A DNA stretch of 64,000 nucleotides from Neurospora tetraspora (taxonomy: Eukaryota; Ascomycota; Sordariomycetes; Sordariales; Sordariaceae), in assembly GCF_033439725.1 (NCBI RefSeq), contig NW_026944384.1:3782001-3846000 (forward strand), in the 5' to 3' direction. A program made the position numbers and the translations under genes. This document shows, piece by piece, positions 1 through 11,486 of the stretch (positions within the stretch are counted from its first letter, which is position 1; the number at the start of each line of letters is the position of its first letter). The notes below the pieces were generated by a model that made no database searches, was not told where the DNA came from, and saw nothing but the letters and a program-made list of their open reading frames with translations.

Positions 1-62
1 CTTCATCATCCGCCTTCTTCGCTGCTAGACTCCAGGACTGACACTCGCTCAACACATCATAG

Positions 63-958
63 TCCGCGAAGCCCAAGAACTTTCCGCTTCGCCCTCCCCC
101 GATTACACAGCCACCCCGCTCGAATCAGACCTCTTCGAATGGCACTTTACCCTCCGCGGGCCCCCTAATTCGGTCTACGCCGATGGCATCTACCACGGCC
201 GCATCGTTCTCCCACAAGCCTACCCGCTACGACCTCCATCCTTCCGCTTCGTCACACCTTCCGGGCGCTTCGAAGCCAACCGCGAGATTTGTCTTTCCAT
301 CAGCGGCCACCACGAAGAGACATGGCAGCCCGCCTGGGGAGTACGCACCGCCCTGGTCGCATTGCGCTCCTTCATGGAGACAGACCCCAAGGGGCAGCTG
401 GGCGGTCTTGACGCGACCGACGCCGTGCGCAGGCGGATGGCGACCGAGTCGAGGGCGTGGAAATGCCAGGCCTGCGGAAAGTCAAACGAGGAGATCATTC
501 GGGAGTGCGAAGAGGCGGCCAAGGAACACCAGGGAGAAGGTCAGGCCGAGGTGGAGGTGCCGAGCGATTTGAAGATGGGGTGGCGGGACGAGATGGACAA
601 GAACGGCAGTGGTGCGGCGTCGGGGTCTAAGGCGCAACAAGACGAGGAGGATGCTGAAAGTGCCGAGTTGGCCGAGGGGTTCGTACAAACGGTGCCTTTG
701 CCGCCAGCGTCACAACCCGAGCCGGTAGGAACTTCATCGTCCTCGATCCCAGCGCAACCAGGGCAGGGTGTGCCACAGCCGACGAGGACGATCCCCCTGC
801 CTGCACAATTTAATTCTCACCCTCAGCTTATGATGCAGCATCGTCAACCACCGCAGGTTAGGGTTAGTAACGACGAGGTGACGTTCTGGATCGATCGGCT
901 GATTGTAGTCCTATCCATCGCCCTCGCTGCCATGATTCTGAAGGTTTTCCTGGCATAG
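63..958 (+). CDS. UBE2J1/UBC6-class tail-anchored ubiquitin-conjugating enzyme (last exon, 5' partial)
   Basis: E2 enzyme that passes ubiquitin to ligases of ER-associated degradation, held on the ER by a C-terminal anchor. Only the last exon is present: bases 1-62 read as an intron end (in-frame TAG at 26-28, CTGAC at 38-42, acceptor ending at 62), and no GT donor exists in 1-60. The UBC fold is clear: LFEWHFTLRGPP, YHGRIVLPQAYPLRPPS, GRFE, then ICLSISGHHEETWQP with the catalytic Cys codon at 290-292. The SGHH block is typical of UBE2J1 rather than of yeast Ubc6. A roughly 130-residue Gln/Pro/Ser-rich linker follows, then a hydrophobic segment (LIVVLSIALAAMILKVF) that runs to the last residue, i.e. 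a tail anchor. The terminal codons are tandemly duplicated (926-989). Family assignment is firm; the exact orthologue is inferred. Confidence 0.9.
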
Positions 959-989
959 CTGTCATGATTCTCAAAGTCTTTCTGGCATA
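926..989 (+). repeat. 32-bp tandem duplication across the stop codon of the E2 gene
   Basis: Bases 926-957 (codons for AAMILKVFLA plus the first two bases of the stop) are repeated at 958-989, with five differences. The repeat spacing is not a multiple of three, and the junction supplies the last G of the TAG stop, so translation ends in the first copy. Four of the five differences fall at third codon positions. Confidence 0.85.
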
Positions 990-1541
990 ATGGTTTGGCT
1001 CTACAGCGCTGGTCTGCTTGCCCCTTTTTTGAAGTTTACACATTTGGGAATTCGGCGTTTTTGGGCGATCACAAGGGTGGCAAGGATGGATGGGTTTGGA
1101 AGGGCGTTTTCCTACAGAGATTGAACTTCTCATAGCGACACGTGGGCTTGTTGGAATACCCATGTTTTTATACACAGAAGACACAACATGGGATTTGGCA
1201 TTATGACGCAATGGGGTTTTGCTACACATATATTACAGCTTGTCAGTAGTAATAGTAAGTAAGGTGTAACACCTCGTGCCCTCCCTCAGAAAGGTATCGA
1301 GCGATGATGTGGAAGAAACTAGCTAGGTTAGCTGAGCGAACACGATGTAATCTCTGCGATGATCAAGCCGAGTGCCTACTACGGCCTCAACTCTATAAAC
1401 GTTTGTGTTTTTTTTTTTATCTTTGCTTCAAAGCGAAAAACTACCTCATTCACCAACGCACGCATCGATGCCACCATACATACACGCATCAAGACTACTC
1501 CCATACACATAGATCACGTACAGCACTATTAAAAGCAGGCA
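990..1541. other. Intergenic: 3' flank of the E2 gene and upstream of 5S rRNA
   Basis: No coding region or known RNA is recognisable. The short open frames here lack family resemblance and splice structure. Confidence 0.5.
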
Positions 1542-1546
1542 TATAA
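1542..1546 (+). promoter_or_regulatory. TATA box of the 5S rRNA gene
   Basis: TATAA lies 29 bases before the first base of the 5S gene. Neurospora 5S genes are known to need a TATA element near -29 in addition to internal control regions, so the position is as expected. Confidence 0.75.
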
Positions 1547-1570
1547 GGTTTCATTTGACGACAGTATAAC

Positions 1571-1689
1571 ACATACGACCATAGATGGTAGAAAACTCGG
1601 GATCCCGTCCGCTCTCCCATAGATAAGCTACCAATCGCCAGACTAGTAGTTGGGTCGGTGACGACCAGCGAATCCCTGGTGTTGTATGT
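1571..1689 (+). rRNA. Dispersed 5S ribosomal RNA gene (119 nt)
   Basis: The gene opens with ACATACGACCATAG and ends GTTGTATGT, which pair as helix I. The internal blocks CCCGTCCGCTC, TAGTAGTTGGGT and CCAGCGAATCCC match the Neurospora 5S consensus. It is diverged from the common N. crassa type as I remember it, but stems are kept: GGTAG pairs with CTACC in helix II, and GGTCG/GTGA/CGACC keeps a hairpin that is GGTGG/GTGA/CCACC in the common type. Paired changes suggest a working variant isotype, not a decayed copy. A TATA box at -29 and a T-run terminator flank it. Single scattered 5S genes, instead of a tandem array, are usual for this family of fungi. Confidence 0.9.
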
Positions 1690-1696
1690 TTTTTTT
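1689..1696 (+). terminator. RNA polymerase III T-run terminator of 5S rRNA
   Basis: Eight consecutive T at the 3' end of the 5S gene, the standard Pol III termination signal. Confidence 0.75.
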
Positions 1697-1758
1697 GATC
1701 CTTTTCGCTTTTACTATAAAAACTTCACTGACCAAGAACTTGAGATTGTTTCCTCCTC

Positions 1759-1877
1759 TTTTTTTTTTTTTTTTTCTTTGGGACTAGTCGTTTGGTTTTG
1801 GTTTGCCTACTAGGTTTTTTTTTTTTTTTGGGGGGTTTTTTTTTTTTTGGGGGGGTTTTTTTTTTGGGTTTTTTTTT
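1759..1877. repeat. Low-complexity T/G homopolymer tract
   Basis: A 17-base T-run (1759-1775) is followed, after a short gap, by 1814-1877, where only G and T occur as alternating runs (T15, G6, T13, G7, T10, G3, T9). The reverse strand forms a lysine/proline-rich open frame that is purely a product of the homopolymers. Confidence 0.9.
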
Positions 1878-3407
1878 TATGGCGTTGTGGGCGTGGCTCA
1901 TGAGCATAATGTTGTCTGGCCATACCTGAATGGCTTCCACGTCGCGAACCGGACTGACCATTAGACTACTTGTTGTTCATTCGTTGAAGAGAAGTTTCTT
2001 CGAACATGACTGACATATGTGACACACACAAATGGGTGGGTGGGATGCTGTTAGATTGTGGTTACATACCAAAGCTTGATATACCTGATCTCCACTACCT
2101 ACGCAGGTTAGGCATACCATACGAAGGAAAAGCGGGGAGAAGTTCTAAGTAGAGGCATTGCGCTGGTGGAAGAGGGAGTTGTCGATGGCGGGAGCTTTGC
2201 TGGCGAAGTCGAGAAAGAGAAAAGGTTACAAAGAGATGTATTATCCTGTCGAAGTTGACCATTGAATATAACCGTTACCTGTTTGATATATTGCTGGACG
2301 AACTGCTTGCGGTTGTTGGCGTCCTTTGGTATACTGTGTGGAATGGGTAAATGGGTGTCAAAGGGGTTGGGTGACGAGAGAGCTAGACACATCCGGACTC
2401 TTGACCATCAGTCTTATGTGTATGACTTTCTCCCTAATCCTAGATCATATCGTGGGGTAAGATGTTGAAGGTTGTTACGCAGTGAGAGAGAAAGGTCAAG
2501 TTGAAACGGAGGAGTGACGGATGGCCATGAATGATCAATTTATGACCAAGTCAAAAAGTGGTACAGTGGTATTCGCTATGTACAGAATGCAATGCAAGCC
2601 TCTCTTGTCTTCTCTCTCTTCCATCCCAACTTCAACAAGTTAAGGCGGTCTCAAATACTTCTTCCTGCTACTTCACTGTAACAGCACCCTCCTGTCTGTC
2701 CGTCCAGCATGCCCGCCATATCCATATCCGTCTACTCCTCGCTGTAGCCTTGAAGTGTGACAAAGCAAAACAAAACAAAAAAGCCAAGCAGATTGATTGG
2801 GGATGCCACAAAAAGCACAATTCAAATCCCGTCCGTCCATGCCATGCCGTGCCAATGCATGCTAGCGAATTCAAACACGCCCACCCGCCTTTCCATTCTT
2901 TCCCACCCACCACAAACGCCTGTCTGGTCCGAGAAGAAAATCGACACGCTCTAATCTCAGATACCACATGATCACAAGATGAAGAAAAAAGAAAAGAAAA
3001 CACGTAAGAGTGGTCGCTGGTGGTTGAGCTCCTTGATCTTAAAGAGCAAATAGAAGATTAAAAAGAAGTGTATGTCAAGCTCTAGATGATGAGAGCATTA
3101 TGAAGAAGTGGCGTGTTGTATAGATTGCGCACACGTCGTAGTCGGGACAAGAGAAAGTTCGATGCCTCGCACCACTCTTGTGAGATCGGTGCCGTCAAAG
3201 TTGAGCAGGGCAAGGCCCACGCAGAACCTTTCTAGCCTGCGTGGTCGGCGCATCAAGCTTAGACAGCTGAGTGATACACGCTGTATGATCATTGCAATCT
3301 TTATCGGCGGCTGCTCTCTGCTGGCGGTCTCGGTATTCAGTCGCTTTCTTTCAGTCGATGGGCCAAGTTCCTTCCCGCCCGTTGGGGGTTCCTTATCCTT
3401 CCCGTCA
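1878..3407. other. Intergenic: between 5S rRNA and the cdh1 3' end
   Basis: No supported gene. A minus-strand stretch around 2108-2392 could be read as two short exons joined by a GTAACG...CAG intron, but I recognise no family and the donor is poor. The part next to 3408 should hold the cdh1 3' UTR. Confidence 0.4.
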
Positions 3408-5358
3408 TCATCGAATGACTCCCCAGTCACCTGAGCGTCCGCTGCCGCCTCCATCCAGGTCGTGAACACTTTTCCTCGGGCTCTTGCCGAAGAGGTTCCA
3501 GAACCGCAACGTCTCATCTCCGGCACCCGTCACCACGGTTTTGCCGTCCGGGCTCATGGCAAGGTACAGCACCCGATAAGTGTGACCTGTCAGGCTGGCG
3601 ACTTGCGTCATGGAGGGGTACTTCCAGACTACTATCTGATTTTGGCTATAACCGTGCGTCGAGACGATTTCGTTGGAGTTTTTGGACCAGGCAATGTTGC
3701 AGACCTGGCTGCCCGTGTCCACCTCGTTGAGTACCGTGCCGCGAACGGTGTCGTGAAAGATGATGCGTCTGTCAGCAGTACCGCCTCCGGAAGCCAGGAG
3801 ACCGCGTTGATGTGGTGACCAGGCTATCGCTTTGACGGCTGCTGTATGGCCGGAATATTTCCAGAGTGGCGTGTCCGAAAGCTTATCCCATACCATCAGC
3901 TTATTGTCGTTTCCTCCACTGGCGAGTTGGCCATCTTCGCAATTCCATTTTAGACCGCAGACCTCCTGCTTGTGACCAACCAGCTTTTTTAGCCATTGAT
4001 CCGGCGCTCGGACGTCGCGATGGTATATTAGACGATCCCGGGACCCTGATGTGAGAATGTGGGTGTTCCATGCCAATGCTCCTACCCTGCCAGTATGACC
4101 CGTCATCGTCCTGAGCCTTCTCGCTTTCTCAGCATCCCAAATCTGCACTAGTCCTTTATGTGTACCGATGGCAAGGTGTGTTCCCTTTTGTATCCAAGAT
4201 ACGCTTGCAACGGTGTCGTCCTCCAGAGTACACAGCTTGTTGACCCTGCTTGTTTGCGCATTCCACATGTAGACGCTGGATCCCAACCCAACGCCCAGGA
4301 CGTTGGCGCTCCCCCAGTCGACTAGATTCAAGTAGTAGTCGTCTAGCAACTCAGGAGCATCCAACACCTTATACGGAACCTTGCTGATCGCGCGCGGCTG
4401 CTTTCGCGGGCTCAGTAACAGTTGTTGGCTCTTATGTTTTATGGGTGAGAGACTGTAGATTTCGGCCCGGGTGTCCAGGTTGATGGCGTGTCGACTTTGT
4501 GGCGTCCTTGATGGCGTTGGATGGCCGCCAAGGCTAGCATGTCGTGGTGATAGATACGAGAACAGGTTCTTGTGAGGTGTAGAGGGGGTAAGGGTTGTTG
4601 GTGCTGCCGCGGCTGGGAGTCCATTCCGAGGAGGCGTCTGAGACCTTGTGCCCTCATGTAGATAACCCCGCGATGCTCTCCTATGGTCTGGTGATAGAGA
4701 CTCCGGGGCAATCTGTGGGACAGTATCCTCAAACAATTCTGTTCGTAGCACAGTTGAGAACGTACGATTTGCTTCCTCAGCTGCGAAATTGTCAGCAAGG
4801 CACTCTAGGATAAGACCGGACCATGACTTACTTTTCTGAAAATGAAGCTCCCCCTGCGGTGTGCGCCTTTTCTGTCTGGGCGTCGCTGGAGAGCCCTCTT
4901 CATGCAAAAGACTAAAGCTGGCTTGCAAATCTTGACCAGACCGAGTGGGAATGAACCTGGTTAGATGTCAGAAATGCGATCCTAAATGTCGACAGAAATC
5001 CCACCCCCAGCAAGACATACCTATCTCCATTAATGCGTTGTCGCTTCCTATGCGAACTTGGCCCTGGTGAATTTTGGCGTTGCTGAATTTCCCGGCGCAA
5101 AGCGCTATCAACTGCTCCGACGTCCAAGTTGTTCACATGGTTCTCAGTTCTGGTTGGTGCCCGTGGGTTCCTCGCAATCTCAGTCGCCGGTTCCTCGCGC
5201 GAGTTTCCTGACGATGGTGGTGGAGGGGTTTGCAACCTCGTTGACCTGGTTACTCTCGTTGTTGATGGGTGGACTGCCTGGCTGCGGGTTTCATGACTGG
5301 ACCTTTTGGTGCCGGCCGAATGTGCGGCGCGCCCGGAGACGTCGCCGGTGGCCACCAT
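3408..5358 (-). CDS. cdh1: CDH1/Fizzy-related WD40 activator of the anaphase-promoting complex
   Basis: Recruits substrates to APC/C for ubiquitination in late mitosis and G1. Exons (minus): 5358-5021, 4956-4832, 4780-3408; 611 residues. Intron 1 (64 nt) splits the C-box codon by codon: AG|G joins D112-R113 to FIPTR, giving the DRFIPTR motif that binds APC/C. Intron 2 (51 nt) separates LHFQK from EEANRTFS. A seven-bladed WD40 propeller fills about residues 305-590 (SVSWIQKGTHLAIGT, LTSGSRDRLI, LASGGNDNKLMVWD, VVTGAGDETLRFWN), and the protein ends in Ile-Arg, the IR tail that docks on APC/C. The N-terminus is basic and Ser/Pro-rich. The start is the first ATG in frame, in good context (gccaccATGG on the sense strand). 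Intron 2 is a multiple of three without a stop, so an isoform with 17 extra residues is possible. No AUG occurs in the 476 nt upstream. Confidence 0.93.
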
Positions 5359-8300
5359 GGTTGATTTCGGGATTCAATACTGTGGTAAACCTGTTGGAGC
5401 TTGAGTTGCTGATACGACGTTGAGGAGCGGGTGAGTAGTAGACCGGGTGCGGGTGGTCTCTTGATATCTTGCGACGGCAGACTCGGGTTGGCTTCGTTTG
5501 CTTAAAAAGAGGGGAATGCCCGAGTCGGCGGCGGCGACGAGGTCGTAATAAGATTGATGCAGCACGTGCCAGTTGTATCTGATCTTTTATCCTTGGCGCA
5601 CTTGTTGATGTCGTCCCAAGTCCGATGTGGTGGGAAGCCGGTGGGAAGGCAAACAGGTATGGCAAGCGGCGGTGGTGAACCGATCGACAATGCGCTGCGA
5701 TGAAAGACTACCTGTACTCTGGCGGGGACCACTGTTGCTTTAGGGGGGCTGCGGCGGCGGTTTTCGCAAGATTAAAAGTTGTTCGTCGTGATCTAGAGTG
5801 TTGTCGTCGTGAAGAGAGAGTGTGAGTATTCCCACATGCGCGGCGCAAGAAGCTATCGATGCTTGGTTTCAATACGGGTGCACGTCAATGAGTGGTAATC
5901 CCGGGGGGTGGCCTTCTTTCGTCCCTAGTATTAATTTCGGCGATCATAGGTGGTGCAGCAAGGTTGCGCGTCGGAACCGGCTTGTCAACGTTGAGACGGC
6001 GACAGCATTAAAGTCGTGAGCGAACTCGGCAGGCGATGGACCGGAGGCAAGGTATCGGGATCAAAGGTTGAATGTTGGAACCTGGTGTCGCCTGGTGGTG
6101 GTTGTAAAGTCGAGGTAATCTCTGGAAAAGGTAGGCCCCAGGGGTGGACGGCAGGTGGACGGGTGGGAGCGGGCGTTGATTGAGTGAGCGTCGGCTGCCC
6201 ACGCCCTGCCCACTCACCACTCACTGACGGACTGACGGAGTCGCGGCAGACTGAGCCAGTCGCGCCAGGCCGCTGACTAGCCGTATTGGGGCAAGCGGGC
6301 CCTGCAACGGCCCTGTGGCGCACAGGCCATCAAAACATTGACCCGCCATTGCCTCCCATCCGCTCCACAAAGCCCAGCCAGACTTGCCAGACATGTCCCG
6401 GTCAGCGTCAAATCCAGGGAATCGCGAAACTCGAATCCACCTTTCTCTTCGATGTTGTGGGCAGCGGGTCCAAGCATCGACCTTCATTACGTTACCAATA
6501 CGATCAAGTGAAAATTACACTTTCATGTGCCCTGACCCAGCTGTCTTCCGTCCCTTTCCCCAAGGACTGGACCCCCTCCTCCGCCAGCCGGAAGCAAGAA
6601 TGCTGACATCAAAGCCAACATCCACATGGGCCCAAGGACTCGTACTACCGACACAAGTAACTGAACCATGACATGTGGGGTGAATTTTCAAAAAAAAAAA
6701 AACACATGGACCTGGAGTCTCCCGTTGATCGGACTGAAGCCGGCAAAACCCGTCTTCCATCTTGCCCTTTTCGTTTGTAAGTGGAAGCCCGAGACGGCAA
6801 CATCGACCAATCCACACAACTCCTCCCCAAGCCGCTTTTCGTTCGTTTGTCTCCTCCCTCCCCTTGCTGGATGAAGAAGAATGCAATATTTATCAAATGG
6901 TTGGGCAGTCTTTCAAATCACAAGCGGTGAAGAGGGGCGAACAGATAGACGAGCTCCCGTCCTGTCTCTCTCGTCTTCGTCTTCTCGTGATTGTTTGTTG
7001 TTGCTCAATGTTGTTGTTGTCTTTGTTGTTTTCATACCATAAGGCCCAACGCCAACGGTCCACCAAATGCAGACCTTCATCCATCCCTTCGCTGGTTCGG
7101 TCCCGCCCCTGCCTCCTGCACTGGCACTGCAGGCAGCATGCCGCTTTTTGTTTACTATGTACTTGTGTATGATTCCGGCTCTTGTGAGAGCAGGGCGGGG
7201 GGCAGGGGAGTACTGTGTAGGTACCACAGCGCGTTTGAGAGTGCTGGTGTTGTTGAAGACTCCCGACTGGTTGCTTTCTCCTGATGTTAAGTTGTCAACT
7301 CCAGGGAGAAGAGTCCGCGTTGCCCTGTGGTTCAACGTCGCTGGAAGTTACAAGCTGCCCTCTGGGCCGTAAACCGTATCCGCAGGGGGGGCCACACTGC
7401 AGCCGACCCCACCAGAGCAGACAGGGAACCACTTTTTCGACCGCGTTTAATGGCGTTTTGAGCGCGTCCTTTTGCGTTTAGGACGCGTTCATGGCAACGT
7501 CAGCGTATGAGATTGAAGACAACAACAGTCAACACCTCTGCATGGATATAAAACGCTAGGGTCCACGCCCTTTGATTCTTGTACAAGTTAGGTACCAAGC
7601 TAACATTTTACATCCAAGCAGAGGTGAACATCGAATGCATGGAGACAGAGGCCAGACTCGGCACTTCTTCTGTACATATGTACTTGTACCATTCCTGCAA
7701 TATCGATTTGGCGACGTTCGAAAACGGATTGGGGAAAGCTCAGAACCTGAGATCTAGACAATGCCACTTTCCGAAAGCCAAGGGACTACTGGACTGTAAT
7801 AACCGCTTGGAATGTTTTCTGTTACTATTTCCATTCACTGTTTCACACCCTCTCTCGCAAAATCACAGCCTGTGTCGGAGACAATGCAGGAAACGTATGA
7901 ATGGAAGTATTCGCATTGCATTCCTAGGTAACCGACTGAAAGACAACGATACTGTTTGTGGGGAAGCTGTTACAACTTACAATTGTACGCCTCCCACGCC
8001 GGTGCCGTTTTAGCTCCCCTCGTCTTCACATGAAACGATGAAGATGCTCCAGGGTTGTCGAGTGGCATCAGACAACATGGATCGAACGTGCTGATTCCTA
8101 CCCCACGGCATGGACTTTGGGCCCAAGGGTAGGTAAGATGCGGATCTTGAAGATACATACGATACATACCGGTCAGCTTACACCTCAGAGTCGCTTTAGA
8201 AACTGGGTGTAGGATGCGTGTTTGCGATCTCGGTGGTAGAAGGTAAACTTCGGCAAGAAAATACAAATTCTGAGAAGAGAAGAAGCCCAAGACAGAAACG

Positions 8301-8393
8301 CCACCTGACCACCCATACTGTACAAGTTAACCTCATCCTCCCAGGTCAATAATATTTTCCCACTTCCTTCTCTTTTGATCTCCTCCACCCTCC
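5359..8393. other. Intergenic: cdh1 leader/promoter and prs 3' flank
   Basis: The sense strand of cdh1 is free of AUG from 5359 to 5834, so much of this is probably 5' UTR. From about 5835 to 8393 I see only short open frames on both strands, without family resemblance. Confidence 0.5.
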
Positions 8394-10128
8394 TTAATCC
8401 CCATCCCGGACCAGCATACTAATACTCTCCCCAAATACAATCCTTCTAATCGCCTCCGCAAAAAACGGCGCAATATCCAACACCTCCAACTTCCCACAAA
8501 CCACCCTCGGGTCGACATCATTCTTATTCTTGTCCGGCAGCTCCTTCTTCCCTCCAGCTCCAGCTGCTCGGAAAGCTTCAAGATGTCGATCCTGCGCCAC
8601 CGTGTTCGTCACCACCACCCGATCCAGCGCCGACGCATTAATCCTCTGTATCGCGTCGCCGCTAAACACGCCGTGCGTGATGAGTGCAATCACTTGGACG
8701 GCCCCTTCGCGCTTGAGCAGCTTGGCCGCACGCGTGATGGTGTTGGCCGTGTCGGCGAGGTCGTCGACTAGGATGCAGATACGGTTGGCAACGTTGCCGA
8801 CGAGCATCATGGTTGGGTAGTTTGTGTGGGTTTTGGACGGTGGGCGTCGCTCTATGAGGATGGGGAAGAGGAGTGTCAGCGTCTCTTTATTTGTTATGAA
8901 GCGACGAGTCTGGATGTGATTCGGTACAGTGGTCACGGATATGAAGAGGTGAGTTCGCGCCTCCTCCCCCACGAATGAACTAACCTTTGTGGATGAGAGC
9001 AAATTGTAAACCTAGACTGTCAGCAATGGCGGCGGCGCGTTTAGCCCCGCCGGCGTCCGGGCTGACTATCACGGCTTCCTTGTAGTTCTCGATGTGGTGC
9101 TGGATGTACCGCTTGAGGAGCGGTTTGGCGATGAGGTTATCGACTGTCATGACTCCAAGTTAGACGGGTGTGTACTTCCCCTTTCCCGGCTCCTGGAAGG
9201 GAAGACGCAGTCGGGCTGGGACATCAATCTCACCGGGAATATCGAAGAACCCCTGATACGTGCTCTCATGCAAGTCGCACGTAACAATCCGATCCGCTCC
9301 CGCACACGTCAACAGATCCGCAATCAACGATCCCGCCTGCGCCATCATCGGCTTAAACCCGGCCTTCTGTTGGAACGCCATCGCCATGGTCGGGTTCTCG
9401 TAGTCGTGCGTGGTGAACTTGTCGTTGGCCTTTTGCTGTTGGGGCTGCTTCTCTCCCAACGAGTTATTACCATCGTCGCTTGCCGGTCCCGTCACCGTCA
9501 CCGTGGCCGGTGCCTTAACCATGTCACGGATGTCGATACCACGGGTGATGCTGCTGTTGGACAGGCCATTGACGAGCTTAGACACGCCGTTAGTCAGACC
9601 GGCAGTTCGTGGGATGTGTGCAGCCGGGGTAGGCGGAACGCTCTCAAACGTGTACGAGACACCCCCTTGACCTTCCGTAGCTGTCATCGCCGCCGCATCT
9701 CGATTTCTAGACACCAGCGGTGTCCCAGTCCTGGTATACGGCAGGTCTGGCTGGCGGGAGTAAGGGAAGAACGGCAGGACGGCCGTGACCCTGCGAGCGG
9801 ATCCCGTCTTGCAGGCCGATATCATGATGCAGAGTTCGATGAAGTAGTCGTTGACAGTGACATGACCTGTTCCCGCTGTAGCTGAAGTCGAAGAAGATCC
9901 ATCGGTGTTGTTGTTGTTGTTGGCCGCGTTTCTGTCGGTTCCCACCCCAAACGACTGGATGATGTAGACGTCCTTCCCACGTATTGAGTCCCTAATCTCG
10001 CAGCGTGTCTCCCCCGACGAAAACTTCTCCAGTACGCGGCTTGCCGGGGGAATTCCTAGGTACTCGCAGACGCTGTCGACGAACTTTGGGTGCGAGCTAC
10101 CGCTTAGGACGACGATGTTGCGGACCAT
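8394..10128 (-). CDS. Ribose-phosphate pyrophosphokinase (PRPP synthetase), insertion-bearing PRS1/PRS5 type
   Basis: Makes PRPP from ribose 5-phosphate and ATP for nucleotide, His and Trp synthesis. Exons (minus): 10128-9234, 9143-8985, 8851-8394; 503 residues. The start [16 protein letters not shown] matches the family N-terminus; the open frame runs 46 codons further up but begins at a non-ATG codon. Signatures in order: [54 protein letters not shown] (catalytic loop) and the PRPP-binding [14 protein letters not shown]. Intron 1 (90 nt) interrupts FFDIP|VDNL; intron 2 (133 nt) interrupts HK|ERR. The core family is about 320 residues: the extra length is a Thr/Asn/Ser-rich insert of about 110 residues after the [14 protein letters not shown] block and a smaller Asn/Ser insert, like the non-homologous regions of yeast Prs1 and Prs5. 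The catalytic motifs stay intact. Confidence 0.93.
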
Positions 10129-11486
10129 GACTGCTGTCTGGCTGTCTTTTTGTCTTTCGGTATACGTGTGTGCACTTTGAGTATGTGTACGAAACACGAC
10201 GGGATGGCGCTGGCTAGTACCAGCTTCGTTGCCGTTGATGTTTCTACTTGCTTGTCGCTCAGTCACCTTCCTGGACTTCTCCCCTCTTTCCAGTCACGAG
10301 TGTCCTCTCGGAAAACTGCAGTCATGGATGGAAAAGGACCGTGATTGCAAACAGTGAAGACGTGATTAGGTGTGTAGAGAAGGGATCAAAAAGGAAGATA
10401 GACGGACACGTCAGGAGGACAAAAGGAAGAAAAGAAAATGGTCAGGTATCAAGCCGCTGGGAAGAAGTTGGGAGTGTTGGGAATCAAGTATCTTACGACA
10501 CCACCTCCAAGTCGGATGGCTCATCAAGGTTCCCCGACCTCCCAAGACGGGTTGATGTCGTTACACGGAAGGCGGCATGGCCGGCTAGTACGATAACTTG
10601 GAGCAATCGGATGTTCCGCCTTCAAAAGTCCCTTCCTTCTCTCTTCTTTCTGCTAAGCTCGAGGACGGGAGAAAGACCGGACGCATGCTGGATTGTACCG
10701 AGACATACATGATATACCATTATACCATCCCCTACAACGTGCTTGCCAAGGGGAATCATCAACTATCGATATTCCATCCGAAATCCCAGCGGCGATGATA
10801 CGCAGCTCAAGTGATAGCACATGTCAAGTGCAGCGAATCACCGAGTGGGATTGGGGGAGCTGAAGCTTGGGTGGGAAGATTGGAAGGCGGGGAGATAAGA
10901 CATGGACGGGAAGGAAGGATGGAGTGCCGCCGAAAATGTGACAATATTGATGCTGGGTCAAATAGGGAAAGCCGTGACTTACACGTACTACTGAACTTAC
11001 AGCTTGTCATACGAGCACACTCCGTACTTTTCCTACCTTTGTGTGACAACTTCAGCGTAACCCAAGTATAAAGCACAACCGCCTCTTCGTCACATATTTC
11101 CCACCATCCTCACCATTCACCTATATCAAGATCCATCACAACGGCAGTGCAAAGTCAACATTTTATGGGGGCCAACGCAATCATATTCCTCTAATGTCTA
11201 AACCCAACTGCTGTTTTGCATCCAATAATCTCTAACCACCTTTTTGTTTTGTAACCCTGAGGTTGATCCAACACTGCGCTCCATCGTTTCCTAGGCCCCC
11301 TTTTTGTCGAAAATCCAAAATGCAAAGCAAGTTCTATAACGAGGGGGCCCAAACGAGCCAACGAAAGAAATCCAATGGTGTTTTGCATCACCTTCCTCCT
11401 GCGCAAATAACAACAACAGCACACATCTCCCCTATCCAAGGAACCTCAAAAGGGCCCTGGCCTTATCTCATCTGCAAAGCTGCACC
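10129..11486. other. Intergenic: prs promoter and spe-1 3' region
   Basis: About 1.36 kb between two genes on the same strand. No coding potential is supported. It must hold the ODC 3' UTR and the PRPP synthetase promoter and leader. Confidence 0.5.

Noticed and set aside
1725-1961. Lys/Pro-rich open frame on the minus strand
   Set aside because: It is only the translation of the T/G homopolymer tract.
2108-2392. Possible two-exon small gene on the minus strand
   Set aside because: A weak GTAACG donor is needed, the start codon of the frame is not ATG, and I recognise no family.
10129-10266. 46-codon N-terminal extension of the PRPP synthetase
   Set aside because: The extended frame begins at a non-ATG codon, whereas [10 protein letters not shown] is the conserved family start.
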